A stretch of DNA of 64,000 nucleotides from Galactobacillus timonensis (GTDB lineage Bacteria; Bacillota_I; Bacilli_A; Erysipelotrichales; Erysipelotrichaceae): contig NZ_LT964739.1 in NCBI RefSeq assembly GCF_900240265.1, positions 534,693 to 598,692 of the forward strand. The letters run 5' to 3'. How positions within the stretch are numbered: position 1 is the stretch's first letter; each line of letters begins with the position of its first letter. This document shows, piece after piece, positions 1 through 9,606 of this stretch. Below the pieces are notes generated by a model that saw nothing but the letters and a program-made list of their open reading frames with translations, did no database searches and had not been told where the DNA came from. The position numbers were made by a program, and so were the translations under genes.

Positions 1-203
1 GAGACTGCTGAAAAAGTACGGTTATCGAATAACCGATTTTGCTTTAACATTTAACCTCTGAATGACCCGAGTGTGGATTTATGATTCACAATGATAAGCG
101 CGTAATCTGCAGAAATGCGTCGATTATGCGCTTTTTCTTCATGTTTTGATTGAAACGCATGCATGCATGGCGTATAATATAACTATACTCCGGAGGTGTC
201 TTT

Positions 204-1700
204 ATGCTAAGAATGATTGATATGCCCCAGTTGGATCTTGGCTCTTATAACGGGCTCTACGATATTCTGATCCCTAGAGATAACTTCTGGCGTCAGATGA
301 ACGAAACGATTGACTTCTCTTTTGTTGCAAAAGAAGTTCAGAAGAACTACAGCGACTGTATGGGCAGAACTGCAGCTGATCCGGTACTGCTGTTCAAATA
401 TCTGCTTCTTAAGACCGCACGCAAGCTCAGTGATCGTGATCTGATTGAAAGAGTCCGGTATGATATGGAAATGAAATACTTTCTGGGCTATAGGCCTGAG
501 GAAACTGAATTCATTGATCCGAGCCTGCTTACCAAATTCCGCAGAACCAGACTCAAGGATACCGACCTGCTGGATGTGCTGATTGGCAAGACTGTTGAAA
601 TCGGGAAGAAGAAAGGAGTCATTCATGATCATGAAAAGATCATCGTCGATTCCACTCATACCAATGCACTCTACCAGCATATTTCTCCGCGTGAGGAACT
701 GATCAGGCGGGCAAAGGAACTGAGAAAGTCTGTATATGCAGCGGATGAAACCATGAAGGGCAGAATGCCGAAGAAGCGGGAAAGCAGCGGTCTTCTGGAG
801 GATGAAATCGAATACTGCAAGGAATTGCTGGATCTGATCGCTTCAGATGAACGGCTTCAGAAGATACCGGATATCCAGGAACGTCTCAATTACCTGAAAG
901 AAGGAGTGGAAGACACGAGTGAACAGTTTGAATTCTCCAGAGATCCGGATGCGAAAGTGGGGCACAAAACTGCAGACACTTCCTTCTTCGGGTATAAGAC
1001 GCATATTGCCATGACCACGGACAGAGTCATTGTGAGTGCGGCAGTGACAACCGGAGAGAAACATGACGGCAAGCAGGCTGCAGATCTGATTGAGAAAGCA
1101 GAAGACGCAGGAGTAACCGTGGACGCTCTGATTGGTGATGGTGCATATTCCGAGAAAGACAATATTGAATACACCTCAGAAAAAGGAATCAAGCTGGCAT
1201 CAAAGCTGAGTGAGAATGTTCTACATGGAAGCCGGGAGAAAGAGTTTGAGTTCAACAAGGATGCCGGGATGTATGTATGCCCGGCAGGACATATGGCAGT
1301 CAGAAAAAGCAAAGGCGGTCAGGAGAAAGCAGCGAATGGTTCTGATACAAAAGTAGTTACCTATTTCTTCGATGTAGAGAAATGCAGAAACTGTCCTTTG
1401 CGAAACGGCTGTTACAAGGAAGGCGCGAAGTCAAAAACCTACTCGGTAAAGATCAAATCAGATACGCATATTGCTCAGATGGATTACATGAAGTCAGATG
1501 AATTCAGAGAACTATATGCTGAGCGATACAAGATCGAGGCTAAAAATGCGGAACTGAAGCAGACCCTCGATTATGGAAATGCCCATGCGTGCGGAATGAA
1601 CGGAATGACGATACAGGCAGCAGTATCGATTTTTCTTGTGAACCTGAAGAGGATAAAAACACTGGAAACAAGCGTTAAGGGGGCACCAGATAAGGAATAA
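204..1700 (+). CDS. IS1182-family DDE transposase
   Basis: This 498-residue protein is a cut-and-paste transposase. The N-terminal region (about residues 15-130) resembles the DUF772 domain typical of IS1182/IS5-like transposases, including a PVLLFKYLLLK segment. A DDE-type core follows: VDSTHTN near residue 150, IGDGAYS near 315, and a C-terminal YKIEAKNAELKQ segment supplying the likely final acidic residue. A Cys-rich insert (CPAGH, CRNCPLRNGC) precedes the C-terminal part, as is common in this family. The ATG is preceded by CGGAGG at good spacing. The frame is intact, so the enzyme may be active. Confidence 0.9.
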   Translation: MLRMIDMPQLDLGSYNGLYDILIPRDNFWRQMNETIDFSFVAKEVQKNYSDCMGRTAADPVLLFKYLLLKTARKLSDRDLIERVRYDMEMKYFLGYRPEETEFIDPSLLTKFRRTRLKDTDLLDVLIGKTVEIGKKKGVIHDHEKIIVDSTHTNALYQHISPREELIRRAKELRKSVYAADETMKGRMPKKRESSGLLEDEIEYCKELLDLIASDERLQKIPDIQERLNYLKEGVEDTSEQFEFSRDPDAKVGHKTADTSFFGYKTHIAMTTDRVIVSAAVTTGEKHDGKQAADLIEKAEDAGVTVDALIGDGAYSEKDNIEYTSEKGIKLASKLSENVLHGSREKEFEFNKDAGMYVCPAGHMAVRKSKGGQEKAANGSDTKVVTYFFDVEKCRNCPLRNGCYKEGAKSKTYSVKIKSDTHIAQMDYMKSDEFRELYAERYKIEAKNAELKQTLDYGNAHACGMNGMTIQAAVSIFLVNLKRIKTLETSVKGAPDKE

Positions 1701-1736
1701 TCCTCTCTTTTTCTCACTTACTCTTCCGAAAGGCAG

Positions 1737-1774
1737 AAAAATCCTGGCCGGTTCTGATACTGGCCAGGATTTTC
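1737..1774 (+). terminator. Terminator of the IS1182 transposase gene
   Basis: A perfect stem ATCCTGGCC / GGCCAGGAT with a 12-nt loop is followed by TTTT and preceded by a run of A. It lies inside the insertion sequence just after the transposase stop codon. Confidence 0.8.
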
Positions 1775-1881
1775 ATCAGTGATTAAGTTTTCAACCCCTA
1801 CTTTGTCAGCAACCTCGTTTTAATGCGCTCTGATTATAATTTCCCGCTTATAATTTTGTAGTTAAGTTTCAGGGATAAGAA

Positions 1882-1914
1882 AAGACGTCAACCATATGTT
1901 CTTAGGTTGACGCC
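1882..1914 (-). terminator. Terminator-like hairpin
   Basis: The inverted repeat CGTCAACC / GGTTGACG is followed on the minus strand by TCTTTTC. It sits beyond the terminator of the minus-strand GYF gene and may be a second, weaker stop, or may protect the gene from transcription leaving the neighbouring insertion sequence. Confidence 0.45.
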
Positions 1915-1975
1915 ATTGGCCCCCTCACGGAGGCCTTTCTTCTATGCATGAATGATCTGAAAACTGCAGTGTATA

Positions 1976-2010
1976 AAACAGGGTTCCGTTTTCCAGAACC
2001 CTGTTTCCTT
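1976..2010 (-). terminator. Terminator of the GYF-domain gene operon
   Basis: The stem AAACAGGGTTC / GAACCCTGTTT has a 9-nt loop and A/T-rich flanks on both sides. It lies directly after the stop codon of the minus-strand gene at 2015. Confidence 0.75.
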
Positions 2011-2014
2011 AGAC

Positions 2015-2281
2015 TTATCGCAATTGCGCAGCAGTTGCGTCCTGATCCTTTTCTTCCTTATCTTTGTCTTTATCTTCCGGAAGATAAACGGAATAGATAC
2101 TGTCACCGATCCTGATCCAGCTGTCAAAATCCACCATCCAGATCAGATCATCACTGCTCAAAATACCGTTGACGATCAGACGCTTCAACTCCTCATCGGT
2201 ATAGGGCCCGTACTTCGCCCCGTCTTCCTTCTGGTAGTACCAGATTTTTTCCTGTCCTGCAGTGTCAAGATTTTCCATCAT
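2015..2281 (-). CDS. Small GYF_2-domain protein
   Basis: This 88-residue protein consists almost entirely of a GYF_2 (DUF4339-type) fold, seen in WYYQKEDGAKYGPYTDEEL at residues 14-32 followed by LIVNGILSSDDLIW. Such domains usually bind proline-rich or membrane partners. A charged Asp/Lys tail follows, with no signal peptide. The start has GGAG seven bases upstream. It is 15 bp downstream of the XRE/transmembrane gene and almost certainly cotranscribed; the neighbour contains a Thr-Pro-rich linker, but a direct interaction is only a guess. Confidence 0.75.
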   Translation of the reverse strand: MMENLDTAGQEKIWYYQKEDGAKYGPYTDEELKRLIVNGILSSDDLIWMVDFDSWIRIGDSIYSVYLPEDKDKDKEEKDQDATAAQLR

Positions 2282-2296
2282 GCTAGTTCTCCAGTC

Positions 2297-4729
2297 TCAT
2301 CCATTCGTGCCGGTATTGTCTGTCGTATTCTGATCCGTGGAAGTCTTTGCCGGATTGACATAGGAATAGTTCGTCATTGTCGATACTGAGCTTGTATAAC
2401 CCGTCGCACTCGCCGTAACCGTAATTGTATAGGTATCATCCGTAAGACCGTCGTCGGAACTCGTGAAGGTAGCTGAAGTATCCGTCACATTCTTTGAGAT
2501 CGTTGTACCGGAGCTCTTGGTCAGCGTCACCGTATAGCCCGCCGCATTCGTTACGGAACCCCAGCTGATCGTCAATGCACCCGTTGAACCATCAATCGAC
2601 GTTCTGATGCTCGTAGCCGCCAGCGTAGGTGTCGGGGTTGGTGTAGGCGTTGCTGTAGGCGTAGGCGTCGGAGCGGTGTAGCTGATCGTACCGCTGGCAT
2701 CATCGGAACGCGAATAGCGCGTCTGACCGGCTGCCGGCAGCGCCGCAACCGTCACCGTATAGCTGCCGTTTGAAGCATTGGACAGATCTACAGTCACCGA
2801 ATTTGCCGTAACCGTCGAATCATAGTTGATACCGGAGACCTTCACCTCATAACTGCCCGCATTGGCCACCGCATTCCATGTCAGCGTCAGCTTCGTACCG
2901 GAACTGTCAAGCGACCCCTTGATATTACCCGGCGTCGAAAGCTTGATCGTATTCGCCGCATAGGTATAGGTCACTTCCGTCGCCTTCGAAGCCTCATACG
3001 TATCCTTGTTCGAATACGCCGTAATCGTAACCGTATAGGACGTACCGTCCGTCAGCTTATCCGACGAAACCGACGCACTGGCCTTCTGCGTACGAACCGT
3101 CGTCACCGGCGACGTATTCACGCTCAGCTCATAGTAGTCCGCATTGGCCACCGAATCCCAGGTAATGCTCAGGTTGGCTGCCGTCGTCGAGAACTTCACG
3201 TTCGTCACCGAAGCCAGCTGCGTCGAAGCAGTCGCCGAAGCCGAAGGAGAAGCACTCGCCCCCGCTTCACCATACACGTGATAGCTGTTATCACCCGCAC
3301 CGTAGATGGTACCCGACGCATCGACCGCAATCAGCGTCGAACCATTGGCCGCAATGTACCGGATATTCGACCACGTATCAGCCGCCTTCGCAAAATCCTC
3401 GTCCGAAGACGCGATCGATACCTTGCCGCTGTCAAGGCCCGCCGCAAACGTATCACCGACTGCAACTGCATCCATGCCCGTCCAGGTTGCCGTATTCGAA
3501 GAACCCGAAGAGCCAAGCGCATAGCACGTCACATTGCCGCTGTTATTGACCAGAGCCACCTGACGATCACTCAGCGCCACCGACGCAATACCGGTCTGTT
3601 TCCACCATTGCGTCGAACCGGACACAGAACCGACCACCTCCAGAGAACCATCCGACTTCAGGCCCACCGTAACCTCATTTCCCGCATAGACCTTCTGAAT
3701 ATCCGTCCAATCATCCACCGCGCATGCCGTCGTAGAGCCCGTGCACACAACGGTGCCGTCTGACTTCAGACCGACACTGTGACCCTCACCTGCCGCAACC
3801 ATGACAATGTCCTTCCACTTGGTAACTTTGCCCGCATCACCGTTCGCCGAGCTCAGCACCGTACCATCACTGTTCAGCACCAGCGCAAAGTTGCTGTAGG
3901 CACTGACCTGCACCGCATCGGATGTATCGATGGACGGAGCCGAATCGCCGCTCATCACAACATCGCCCTTGCCGCGCACATACATCGCAAAGCCATTGCC
4001 CAGCGCCAGACGGTTATCACTGCTCAGATCCACCGCCGTCTTCGATCTGCCGCCGCTGACCAGTATCACAATCAGAGCGACCACTGCCACCGCAGCTGCC
4101 GCAATGCCAATAATCACCGGCTTCTTCAGATGAAGCTTCTTCTTTTTGTTTGAGGACGGCTTCGCCTTTTCCACCTTCTTCGGCTTCGGCTGTTCTTCTT
4201 CATCGTCTTCCGGTGCCTCCTCTTCGTCCGCACCGTCGACGATCTCACTCATCTTCGTCTGGGCAAACGAAGCGCTGTCCATCACCTTCGTATCACCGAG
4301 ATTCTCCGGCGCCTCGACATTCTTTGTCGCACCCGAGGCATCATTCTCATCCTGCGTTGCAGCCTCAACGCCGTCTTCCACAAAGCCATCGATCGGAAGA
4401 ATCGTATTCTCAAAACCCTGATCACCAACATCGCCCGTCGTATTGTAGGGAACGCCGCCGACCTTGTTCATAAAGGGAATCTCAATACTGTCACCCATCG
4501 TATCCGCCTTGGGAAGCCCCAGCGAACGCGTATTGTCCACCAGCGTCTGCAGCGGAATATGATACAGCTCCGCCAGCTGCTTCAGCTGCCCGATGGGAGC
4601 GATCGCATTTCCATTTTCCCAGTTCAGATAGACGCCGAGGTCCACCTGAAGCTTCTCAGCAATATCAGCCTGCGCATAGCCATAGTGCTTACGCAGTTCC
4701 GTTAACTTTTCCGGCAACAGATTGGCCAT
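2297..4729 (-). CDS. Membrane protein: cytosolic XRE HTH, RCC1-like and FN3 exterior
   Basis: The protein is about 810 residues long. An N-terminal XRE-type helix-turn-helix spans about residues 5-60. An acidic/Lys-rich linker with PKPKK follows, then one transmembrane helix (VIIGIAAAAVAVVALIVILV, near residue 207). Outside are RCC1-like repeats (LKSDGTVV, LKSDGSLEV units) and three fibronectin type III domains joined by a TPTPTATPTPTP linker. I chose the ATG at 4729 because GGAG sits eight bases upstream; an in-frame ATG at 4753 lacks a site. The layout recalls RodZ-type bitopic HTH proteins, but the outer part is different. Function unknown; transmembrane signalling or envelope scaffolding is plausible. 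Confidence 0.75.
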   Translation of the reverse strand: MANLLPEKLTELRKHYGYAQADIAEKLQVDLGVYLNWENGNAIAPIGQLKQLAELYHIPLQTLVDNTRSLGLPKADTMGDSIEIPFMNKVGGVPYNTTGDVGDQGFENTILPIDGFVEDGVEAATQDENDASGATKNVEAPENLGDTKVMDSASFAQTKMSEIVDGADEEEAPEDDEEEQPKPKKVEKAKPSSNKKKKLHLKKPVIIGIAAAAVAVVALIVILVSGGRSKTAVDLSSDNRLALGNGFAMYVRGKGDVVMSGDSAPSIDTSDAVQVSAYSNFALVLNSDGTVLSSANGDAGKVTKWKDIVMVAAGEGHSVGLKSDGTVVCTGSTTACAVDDWTDIQKVYAGNEVTVGLKSDGSLEVVGSVSGSTQWWKQTGIASVALSDRQVALVNNSGNVTCYALGSSGSSNTATWTGMDAVAVGDTFAAGLDSGKVSIASSDEDFAKAADTWSNIRYIAANGSTLIAVDASGTIYGAGDNSYHVYGEAGASASPSASATASTQLASVTNVKFSTTAANLSITWDSVANADYYELSVNTSPVTTVRTQKASASVSSDKLTDGTSYTVTITAYSNKDTYEASKATEVTYTYAANTIKLSTPGNIKGSLDSSGTKLTLTWNAVANAGSYEVKVSGINYDSTVTANSVTVDLSNASNGSYTVTVAALPAAGQTRYSRSDDASGTISYTAPTPTPTATPTPTPTPTLAATSIRTSIDGSTGALTISWGSVTNAAGYTVTLTKSSGTTISKNVTDTSATFTSSDDGLTDDTYTITVTASATGYTSSVSTMTNYSYVNPAKTSTDQNTTDNTGTNG

Positions 4730-4871
4730 ATCTTTTTCTCCATTAACACCCATATTTTAGGGTTCTTTGCCCGTTCTAGCAACCTTCATTCCAGCCTTCC
4801 AGCGCCGCGTATCCAAAGATATGTTAAGAAAAAGATGCACAGCACCCGCCGCACATCTTTTCACTCATCAA

Positions 4872-6431
4872 TCACTCACCATCAATACTGCGGATCGACT
4901 GCCTACGCTTGGTCTCGATGCCCATCCGGATCATCGTCGACGCCGCACCGAACGATATGGAGAAGCCAGCCCTGCTTTCGACAACGCGGATCGCTCCCGC
5001 CGCCCTGAGCTTGTTTACATCAATCTTCTGCGGCTCATAGAGACCGATCACCAGCCGGCTGAACGACGAATGAATCAGCTTAATGTTATTGATGCCGCCG
5101 ACCGCCTCGATCGTCGCATTCACCATGCGCTCCTGGCCGCCCGTATGGAAGATATCAACCGCCATATGCCGGAAATACAGCTGCGTCATCGCATAGTAGA
5201 CCACAAAATAGATCACACCGACAATCAACAGCCGCATCGACGGCTCACGCAGCGAAGACGACTGGAAATACGTAATGTACTCCAGCAGCGTCCCGGGCAA
5301 TGCCGTCATCGTCAGGTTCGTTGAACACTGAAAGCCAAGGTAGATCTTCATCGCCGAAAGAACGCCGAACAGAATCGCTGTCATCCCCAGGTGCATCAGA
5401 TAGAGCAGCGGCGCCAGAAACAGCAGCCCCAGCTCCAGCGGCAGTAACGTACCCGTAAACAGAGAAATCAGAATCATCAGAACGATCAGAGCACGGTGAC
5501 GCCTGCGCTCCAGACGGTCCGTCTGAATCTGTCCTGCCGCCAACAACATGCCGGGTACCGCAAACAGATTCAGAACATAGTACGGCGTAATGAATCTGCC
5601 CGTCATACCGGAGATACTGTTGGCCTTCACCTGCGCCGTCCAGATATTGACATCACCCGCGATGCTGGTGCCGCCCATCGAAATCCATGAGCCGCCATTG
5701 GAACCGTACCAGAACGGACTGCGGATCAATGTCCCCAGATTCAACGTCGAAAGGAAACGATCCAGAACACCGTAAATGCCCAGGTTCACCGGATTCGCCG
5801 TATCCGACGCAATAAACGAGATGCACAAATTCAGACCGGCCAGCACATATGGCCATGCCTCCACCAGCAGCAGCGAAAGCAGCCCGCACCAGAAGATTGT
5901 CGTAATCACGCACCACACGTCACGGTCAATGAAACCGAAGAGACTGTACTCCGAATGGCCGCGGCTCCTCGAATAGCGCCACAGCGTCACAAAGCCCGTA
6001 ATCAGGGCACCGATCAAACCCGTCTGCAGCGGATAATGCACCAAAGACGCCAGCGTCAGCGCATTTACCGTCGACATCGACAGCCCCAGAATCGAAGAAT
6101 ACGCCGAAGATGACAGCGTCGAAGGTGCCGCATACATCGTCACAACCAGAAACGTCACATAGCCGGCCAATGCCGAGAACACAGTCGCCGCACTGCCGCC
6201 CTTGCGCGCCACCAGCCTTAACATGAAGAAGAGCGGAAAATTAACAACCAGAAAGGAGCCCGTCCGCGTACATACGCCCGCAAACATCACCACAAAATCG
6301 CCGTTCACGCTGAACAGCGTCGCAAACACCGAATTGGTCAGAATGTTTCCGATCCCAAGCAGAAAGAAACCCAGAATCAGAATCCGGATCGGATACAGAA
6401 ATATTTCAAACAGCGAATGCCAGTTTCGCAT
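4872..6431 (-). CDS. PTS EIIC-like permease with EIIB domain lacking the phosphocysteine
   Basis: A multi-spanning EIIC domain of the glucose/GlcNAc superfamily fills about residues 1-420. A C-terminal EIIB-like domain lies at about 436-505, with IEAVGGINNIKLI and the later IRVVESRAGFSISFG. In EIIB domains the segment after the first strand reads roughly ..CITRLR, with Cys carrying the phosphate. Here it reads HSSFSRLVI, so Ser replaces Cys and no Cys is nearby. Phosphotransfer through this domain is therefore unlikely. No EIIA gene adjoins. It may work with another EIIB, or serve as a sensor. The start has GGAAAGGGG upstream. Confidence 0.75.
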   Translation of the reverse strand: MRNWHSLFEIFLYPIRILILGFFLLGIGNILTNSVFATLFSVNGDFVVMFAGVCTRTGSFLVVNFPLFFMLRLVARKGGSAATVFSALAGYVTFLVVTMYAAPSTLSSSAYSSILGLSMSTVNALTLASLVHYPLQTGLIGALITGFVTLWRYSRSRGHSEYSLFGFIDRDVWCVITTIFWCGLLSLLLVEAWPYVLAGLNLCISFIASDTANPVNLGIYGVLDRFLSTLNLGTLIRSPFWYGSNGGSWISMGGTSIAGDVNIWTAQVKANSISGMTGRFITPYYVLNLFAVPGMLLAAGQIQTDRLERRRHRALIVLMILISLFTGTLLPLELGLLFLAPLLYLMHLGMTAILFGVLSAMKIYLGFQCSTNLTMTALPGTLLEYITYFQSSSLREPSMRLLIVGVIYFVVYYAMTQLYFRHMAVDIFHTGGQERMVNATIEAVGGINNIKLIHSSFSRLVIGLYEPQKIDVNKLRAAGAIRVVESRAGFSISFGAASTMIRMGIETKRRQSIRSIDGE

Positions 6432-6486
6432 CGCCCGCCCCTTTCCTAACTAAAATCAGTGTCCCTATTGTACCATGCCGGCACCG

Positions 6487-7260
6487 TTAAAACAGCGAGT
6501 GAAGACGATCCAGATAGGATACGTTCATGCCCCGCAGCACCTTGATACCCCGATCACTGTAATAGATCCTGACGCTGTGCTCCTGTTCCAGATGCAGCAC
6601 ACGCGTATCCGCCCCGAGCAATGCACCGGAAAGATCCGGCGAACGCAGCGTAATTACGGAATCCGCCTTCAGAATCAACGGTGCCCCCAGAGAACGATAG
6701 CGGCTATGATGAATGCCCGCGATCTCCACCATTTCCATCACATTGAGACCATCCTGAACAACGGCACCGCCCAGGGAACGGGAATAGGCCGTCGAGCCAA
6801 GCTGTGTCGCCACCAGAATTCCGGTACCGCGGAAGCGCTCAAAGAAACTGCCGTCAATATCAATATCCAGTTCCTGCGTACGGACTGCATTTTCAATGCG
6901 CACCTCGTTGACGGCACAGAATTTCCGCGTCTCCGTCTCGGCAACCAGCAGCGGAAATTCCTCCACCGTACCGCGCCGGTTCAGAAAATGATCGATCCAG
7001 ATGTCAAAATCCGCCGCCGTATAGTCGGAATAGAATCCGAGCGTCCCCGTATGAATCCCGTAGAACACCGCCGTATCCCGCTGCTTCTTGTACTGATGGA
7101 CTGCGCGCAGAAAGGTACCGTCGCCGCCGATGACAAAGATCGTTGCCGGCGTGTTTTCATTCAATACGTAGCCTTCCTGATTCAGGCGGCTTTTCAGTTT
7201 TACTTCAATTGAGTGCGACAGATCGTCCGGCCGCACAACACAGGCAAATGTCTTTTCCAT
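6487..7260 (-). CDS. nadK: NAD kinase
   Basis: This 257-residue enzyme phosphorylates NAD to NADP using ATP. The diagnostic GGDGT is at residues 45-49, followed by the GTLGFYSDY region and NEVRIEN. The length matches bacterial NAD kinases. The start at 7260 gives the normal N-terminus; longer in-frame extensions are not conserved-looking. No Shine-Dalgarno sequence is present. Instead TATACT ends exactly six bases before the ATG, so the mRNA may be leaderless. It is followed by the PTS gene after a 55-bp gap. Confidence 0.9.
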   Translation of the reverse strand: MEKTFACVVRPDDLSHSIEVKLKSRLNQEGYVLNENTPATIFVIGGDGTFLRAVHQYKKQRDTAVFYGIHTGTLGFYSDYTAADFDIWIDHFLNRRGTVEEFPLLVAETETRKFCAVNEVRIENAVRTQELDIDIDGSFFERFRGTGILVATQLGSTAYSRSLGGAVVQDGLNVMEMVEIAGIHHSRYRSLGAPLILKADSVITLRSPDLSGALLGADTRVLHLEQEHSVRIYYSDRGIKVLRGMNVSYLDRLHSLF

Positions 7261-7393
7261 AGCTTCAGTATACCTGCAGCGTATTCTCCCGGTAATGTTT
7301 TCGCTTCCACACTTCCTTCCTTTTACACAAGAAAGGGAGACAGCAGATTGCCATCTCCCCTCACTTGTTTGTGTGTGTCTTTTTCTACGGGTT

Positions 7394-9334
7394 TTATTCA
7401 ATCTTGGTACCCGGTTCAAGTCCGTTGACTTCGACGACAGCGGTCTCATTGTTGTTGCGGCCGGCCAGAATCATACCCTGGCTCTTTTCGCCGCGGATTT
7501 CGGCCGGCTTCAGGTTCGCTACGACGACCACGAGCTTGCCAATCATCTGGCCCGGCGTATAGCTGTCTGCGATGCCCGATACAATCTGACGCACATCACC
7601 ATTGCCAAGATCGATATCTTCAATCAGAAGCTTCTCGGCATTCGGATGGCGGCGGCAGCTGAGAACCTTACCTACGCGCAGATCCAGTTTGCCAACATCG
7701 TTGATCGTAATCTCATGAGCCTTGGCATCGGCAGCCCTGCGCTCTTCAGCGACCTTCTTCTCGTTGGCCTCAACCTTTTCCATGACTTCCTTTTCGTTGA
7801 GTCTTGCGAAGAGGATCTCCGGCTTCGCGGTCACGTGGATGCCTGTCTCCAGCGCACCGAACGTATGAATGCTGTCATAGCTGCGCTGCTGCGTACCGAT
7901 CTGATCCAGGATCTTTCCACTGGTTACCGGCATGTACGGCTCCAGGAGAATGGCCGCGATGCGGATCGTCTCCAGAAGATTGTAGAGCACTGTAGCCAGA
8001 CGGCTGATCTGATCCGGATCCTTGGCGAGAGACCATGGCATCGTTTCATCGATGTACTTGTTGGCGCGATCGAGAAGCCGGAAGATATCCGATACGGCGT
8101 CCGCAACATGGAGCGTATCCATATGGGCATTAACGGCCGCAATCGTATCGGCGCATGCCTTGACCAGTTCATCGTCCAGCGGCGCCGAAGCCTTCGGATT
8201 GGCGACAACGCCGTTGAAGTACTTGTTCTGCATTGAAACTGTACGGTTGACGAGGTTGCCGAGATTGTTGGCCAGCGCACTGTTGATGCGATCGATCATC
8301 AGCGGATAGGTGATATGGCCATCCTGATCAAACGGCATCTCATGAATCATCAGATAACGCACCGCATCCTGACCGAAAAGCTTTACAAGATCATCGGTAT
8401 AGATGACGTTGCCCTTGGACTTGGACATCTTGTCGTTGCCTGTGAGCAGCCACGGGTGACCGAATACCTGCTTGGGCAGCGGCTCTCCCAGTGCCATCAG
8501 CATGATCGGCCAGTAAATCGTATGGAAGCGGATGATGTCCTTGCCGATGAGGTGCAGATCCGCGGGCCAGTACTTCTTGTACAGCGGATCGCTGTTTCCG
8601 TCGACATCGTAGCCAAGACCCGTAATATAGTTGCTCAGAGCATCGATCCACACGTAGACGACATGGGTCGGATCGAAGTCAACCGGAATGCCCCACTTGA
8701 ACGAGGTACGGGAAACGCACAGATCCTGCAGGCCCGGCTTCAGGAAGTTGTTGAGCATTTCATTGCGGCGGCTCTCCGGCTGAATGAATTCCGGATGATC
8801 CTCAATGTACTGGATCAGACGCGGCGCATACTTGCTCATGCGGAAGAAATACGCCTCCTCCTGCATCGGCTTCAGTTCACTGCCGCAGACTGGGCACTTT
8901 CCATCCGGCCCGATCTGGCTCGGTGTATAGAATGCTTCGCACTCCTGACAGTACATGCCATCGTAGTGTCCCTTGTAGATATCGCCCTGGTCATAGAGCT
9001 TCTTGAAGATCTTCTGTACCTGCCGCTCATGGTAGGGATCCGTCGTGCGGATGAACTTGTCATAGGAGATATTGACGCAGTCAAACTGTCCCTTGATTTC
9101 TGCAGATACCTTGTCAACGAATTCCTTCGGTGTCAGGCCGGCGGCCTTTGCCTTCTCCTCGACCTTCTGACCATGTTCATCCGTGCCGGTCTGGAAGCGG
9201 ACATCGTAGCCGCGCTGACGCATGCTGCGGGCGATTGCATCCGCCAGCACAATCTCATAAACGTTACCGATATGCGGCTTGCCTGCCGCATAGGCGATTG
9301 CAGTTGTAATGTAATACGGTTTCTTTTCTGTCAT
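7394..9334 (-). CDS. metG: Methionyl-tRNA synthetase
   Basis: This 646-residue class I synthetase charges tRNA-Met. The HIGH motif is HIGN at residues 21-24, the zinc knuckle has CQEC and CPVC pairs, and KMSKS is intact (DKMSKSKGN). The C-terminus carries an EMAP/Trbp111-type tRNA-binding domain (DLRVGKVLSCRRHPNAEKL), used for dimerisation and tRNA binding. The ATG at 9334 has AAGGAGG upstream. Expression is controlled by the T-box leader in front of it. It is followed by nadK on the same strand. Confidence 0.97.
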   Translation of the reverse strand: MTEKKPYYITTAIAYAAGKPHIGNVYEIVLADAIARSMRQRGYDVRFQTGTDEHGQKVEEKAKAAGLTPKEFVDKVSAEIKGQFDCVNISYDKFIRTTDPYHERQVQKIFKKLYDQGDIYKGHYDGMYCQECEAFYTPSQIGPDGKCPVCGSELKPMQEEAYFFRMSKYAPRLIQYIEDHPEFIQPESRRNEMLNNFLKPGLQDLCVSRTSFKWGIPVDFDPTHVVYVWIDALSNYITGLGYDVDGNSDPLYKKYWPADLHLIGKDIIRFHTIYWPIMLMALGEPLPKQVFGHPWLLTGNDKMSKSKGNVIYTDDLVKLFGQDAVRYLMIHEMPFDQDGHITYPLMIDRINSALANNLGNLVNRTVSMQNKYFNGVVANPKASAPLDDELVKACADTIAAVNAHMDTLHVADAVSDIFRLLDRANKYIDETMPWSLAKDPDQISRLATVLYNLLETIRIAAILLEPYMPVTSGKILDQIGTQQRSYDSIHTFGALETGIHVTAKPEILFARLNEKEVMEKVEANEKKVAEERRAADAKAHEITINDVGKLDLRVGKVLSCRRHPNAEKLLIEDIDLGNGDVRQIVSGIADSYTPGQMIGKLVVVVANLKPAEIRGEKSQGMILAGRNNNETAVVEVNGLEPGTKIE

Positions 9335-9350
9335 AGGTATCCTCCTTAAA

Positions 9351-9572
9351 ATAAAAACGTCCCGAATGAAAGGACGTTCTCCACGCGGTACCACCTTTGT
9401 CTTGCCCCTTGCAGGGCCGCTCATTGTACACATAACGCGTGCGAACGGGCTGCACTGTTGGCACAGCCGGCTCCCGGTCCATGTTCCTTTCATCTGCCTG
9501 CACAGGTTTTCACCATCCCTGCTCACTCTTCCAGGACCCTGAAAGTACTCTTCCGTTCACTGCCTTTACACC
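9351..9572 (-). promoter_or_regulatory. T-box riboswitch leader of metG
   Basis: On the minus strand the conserved T-box core AAAGGTGGTACCGCG (9384-9398) precedes a terminator stem AACGTCC / GGGACGTT followed by TTTTTATT (9351-9379). This is the standard antiterminator/terminator arrangement that reads uncharged tRNA, presumably tRNA-Met given the downstream gene. A candidate Met specifier (ATG) occurs in the upstream hairpins near 9480, but I could not fold the leader fully. The stretch between the promoter and the next gene (9607-9869) shows nothing convincing. Confidence 0.9.
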
Positions 9573-9577
9573 GAGTA

Positions 9578-9606
9578 ATTATAGACGAATGACCGTGGTT
9601 TGAAAA
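9578..9606 (-). promoter_or_regulatory. Promoter of the metG T-box transcript
   Basis: A perfect -10 TATAAT (9578-9583) lies 17 bp from a TTTTCA -35 box (9601-9606). Transcription would begin near 9571, giving a leader of about 235 nt. Confidence 0.65.

Larger units (their letters stand above)
1..1816 (+). mobile_element. IS1182-family insertion sequence, apparently complete
   Basis: The element carries one transposase gene and is bounded by imperfect inverted repeats. The left end starts GAGACTGCTGAAAAAGTA at position 1. The right end, read on the minus strand from 1816, starts GAGGTTGCTGACAAAGTA, so 15 of 18 bases agree. A rho-independent terminator lies inside the right end. The window begins at the left tip, so a target-site duplication cannot be checked. 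Family assignment comes from the transposase. Confidence 0.8.
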
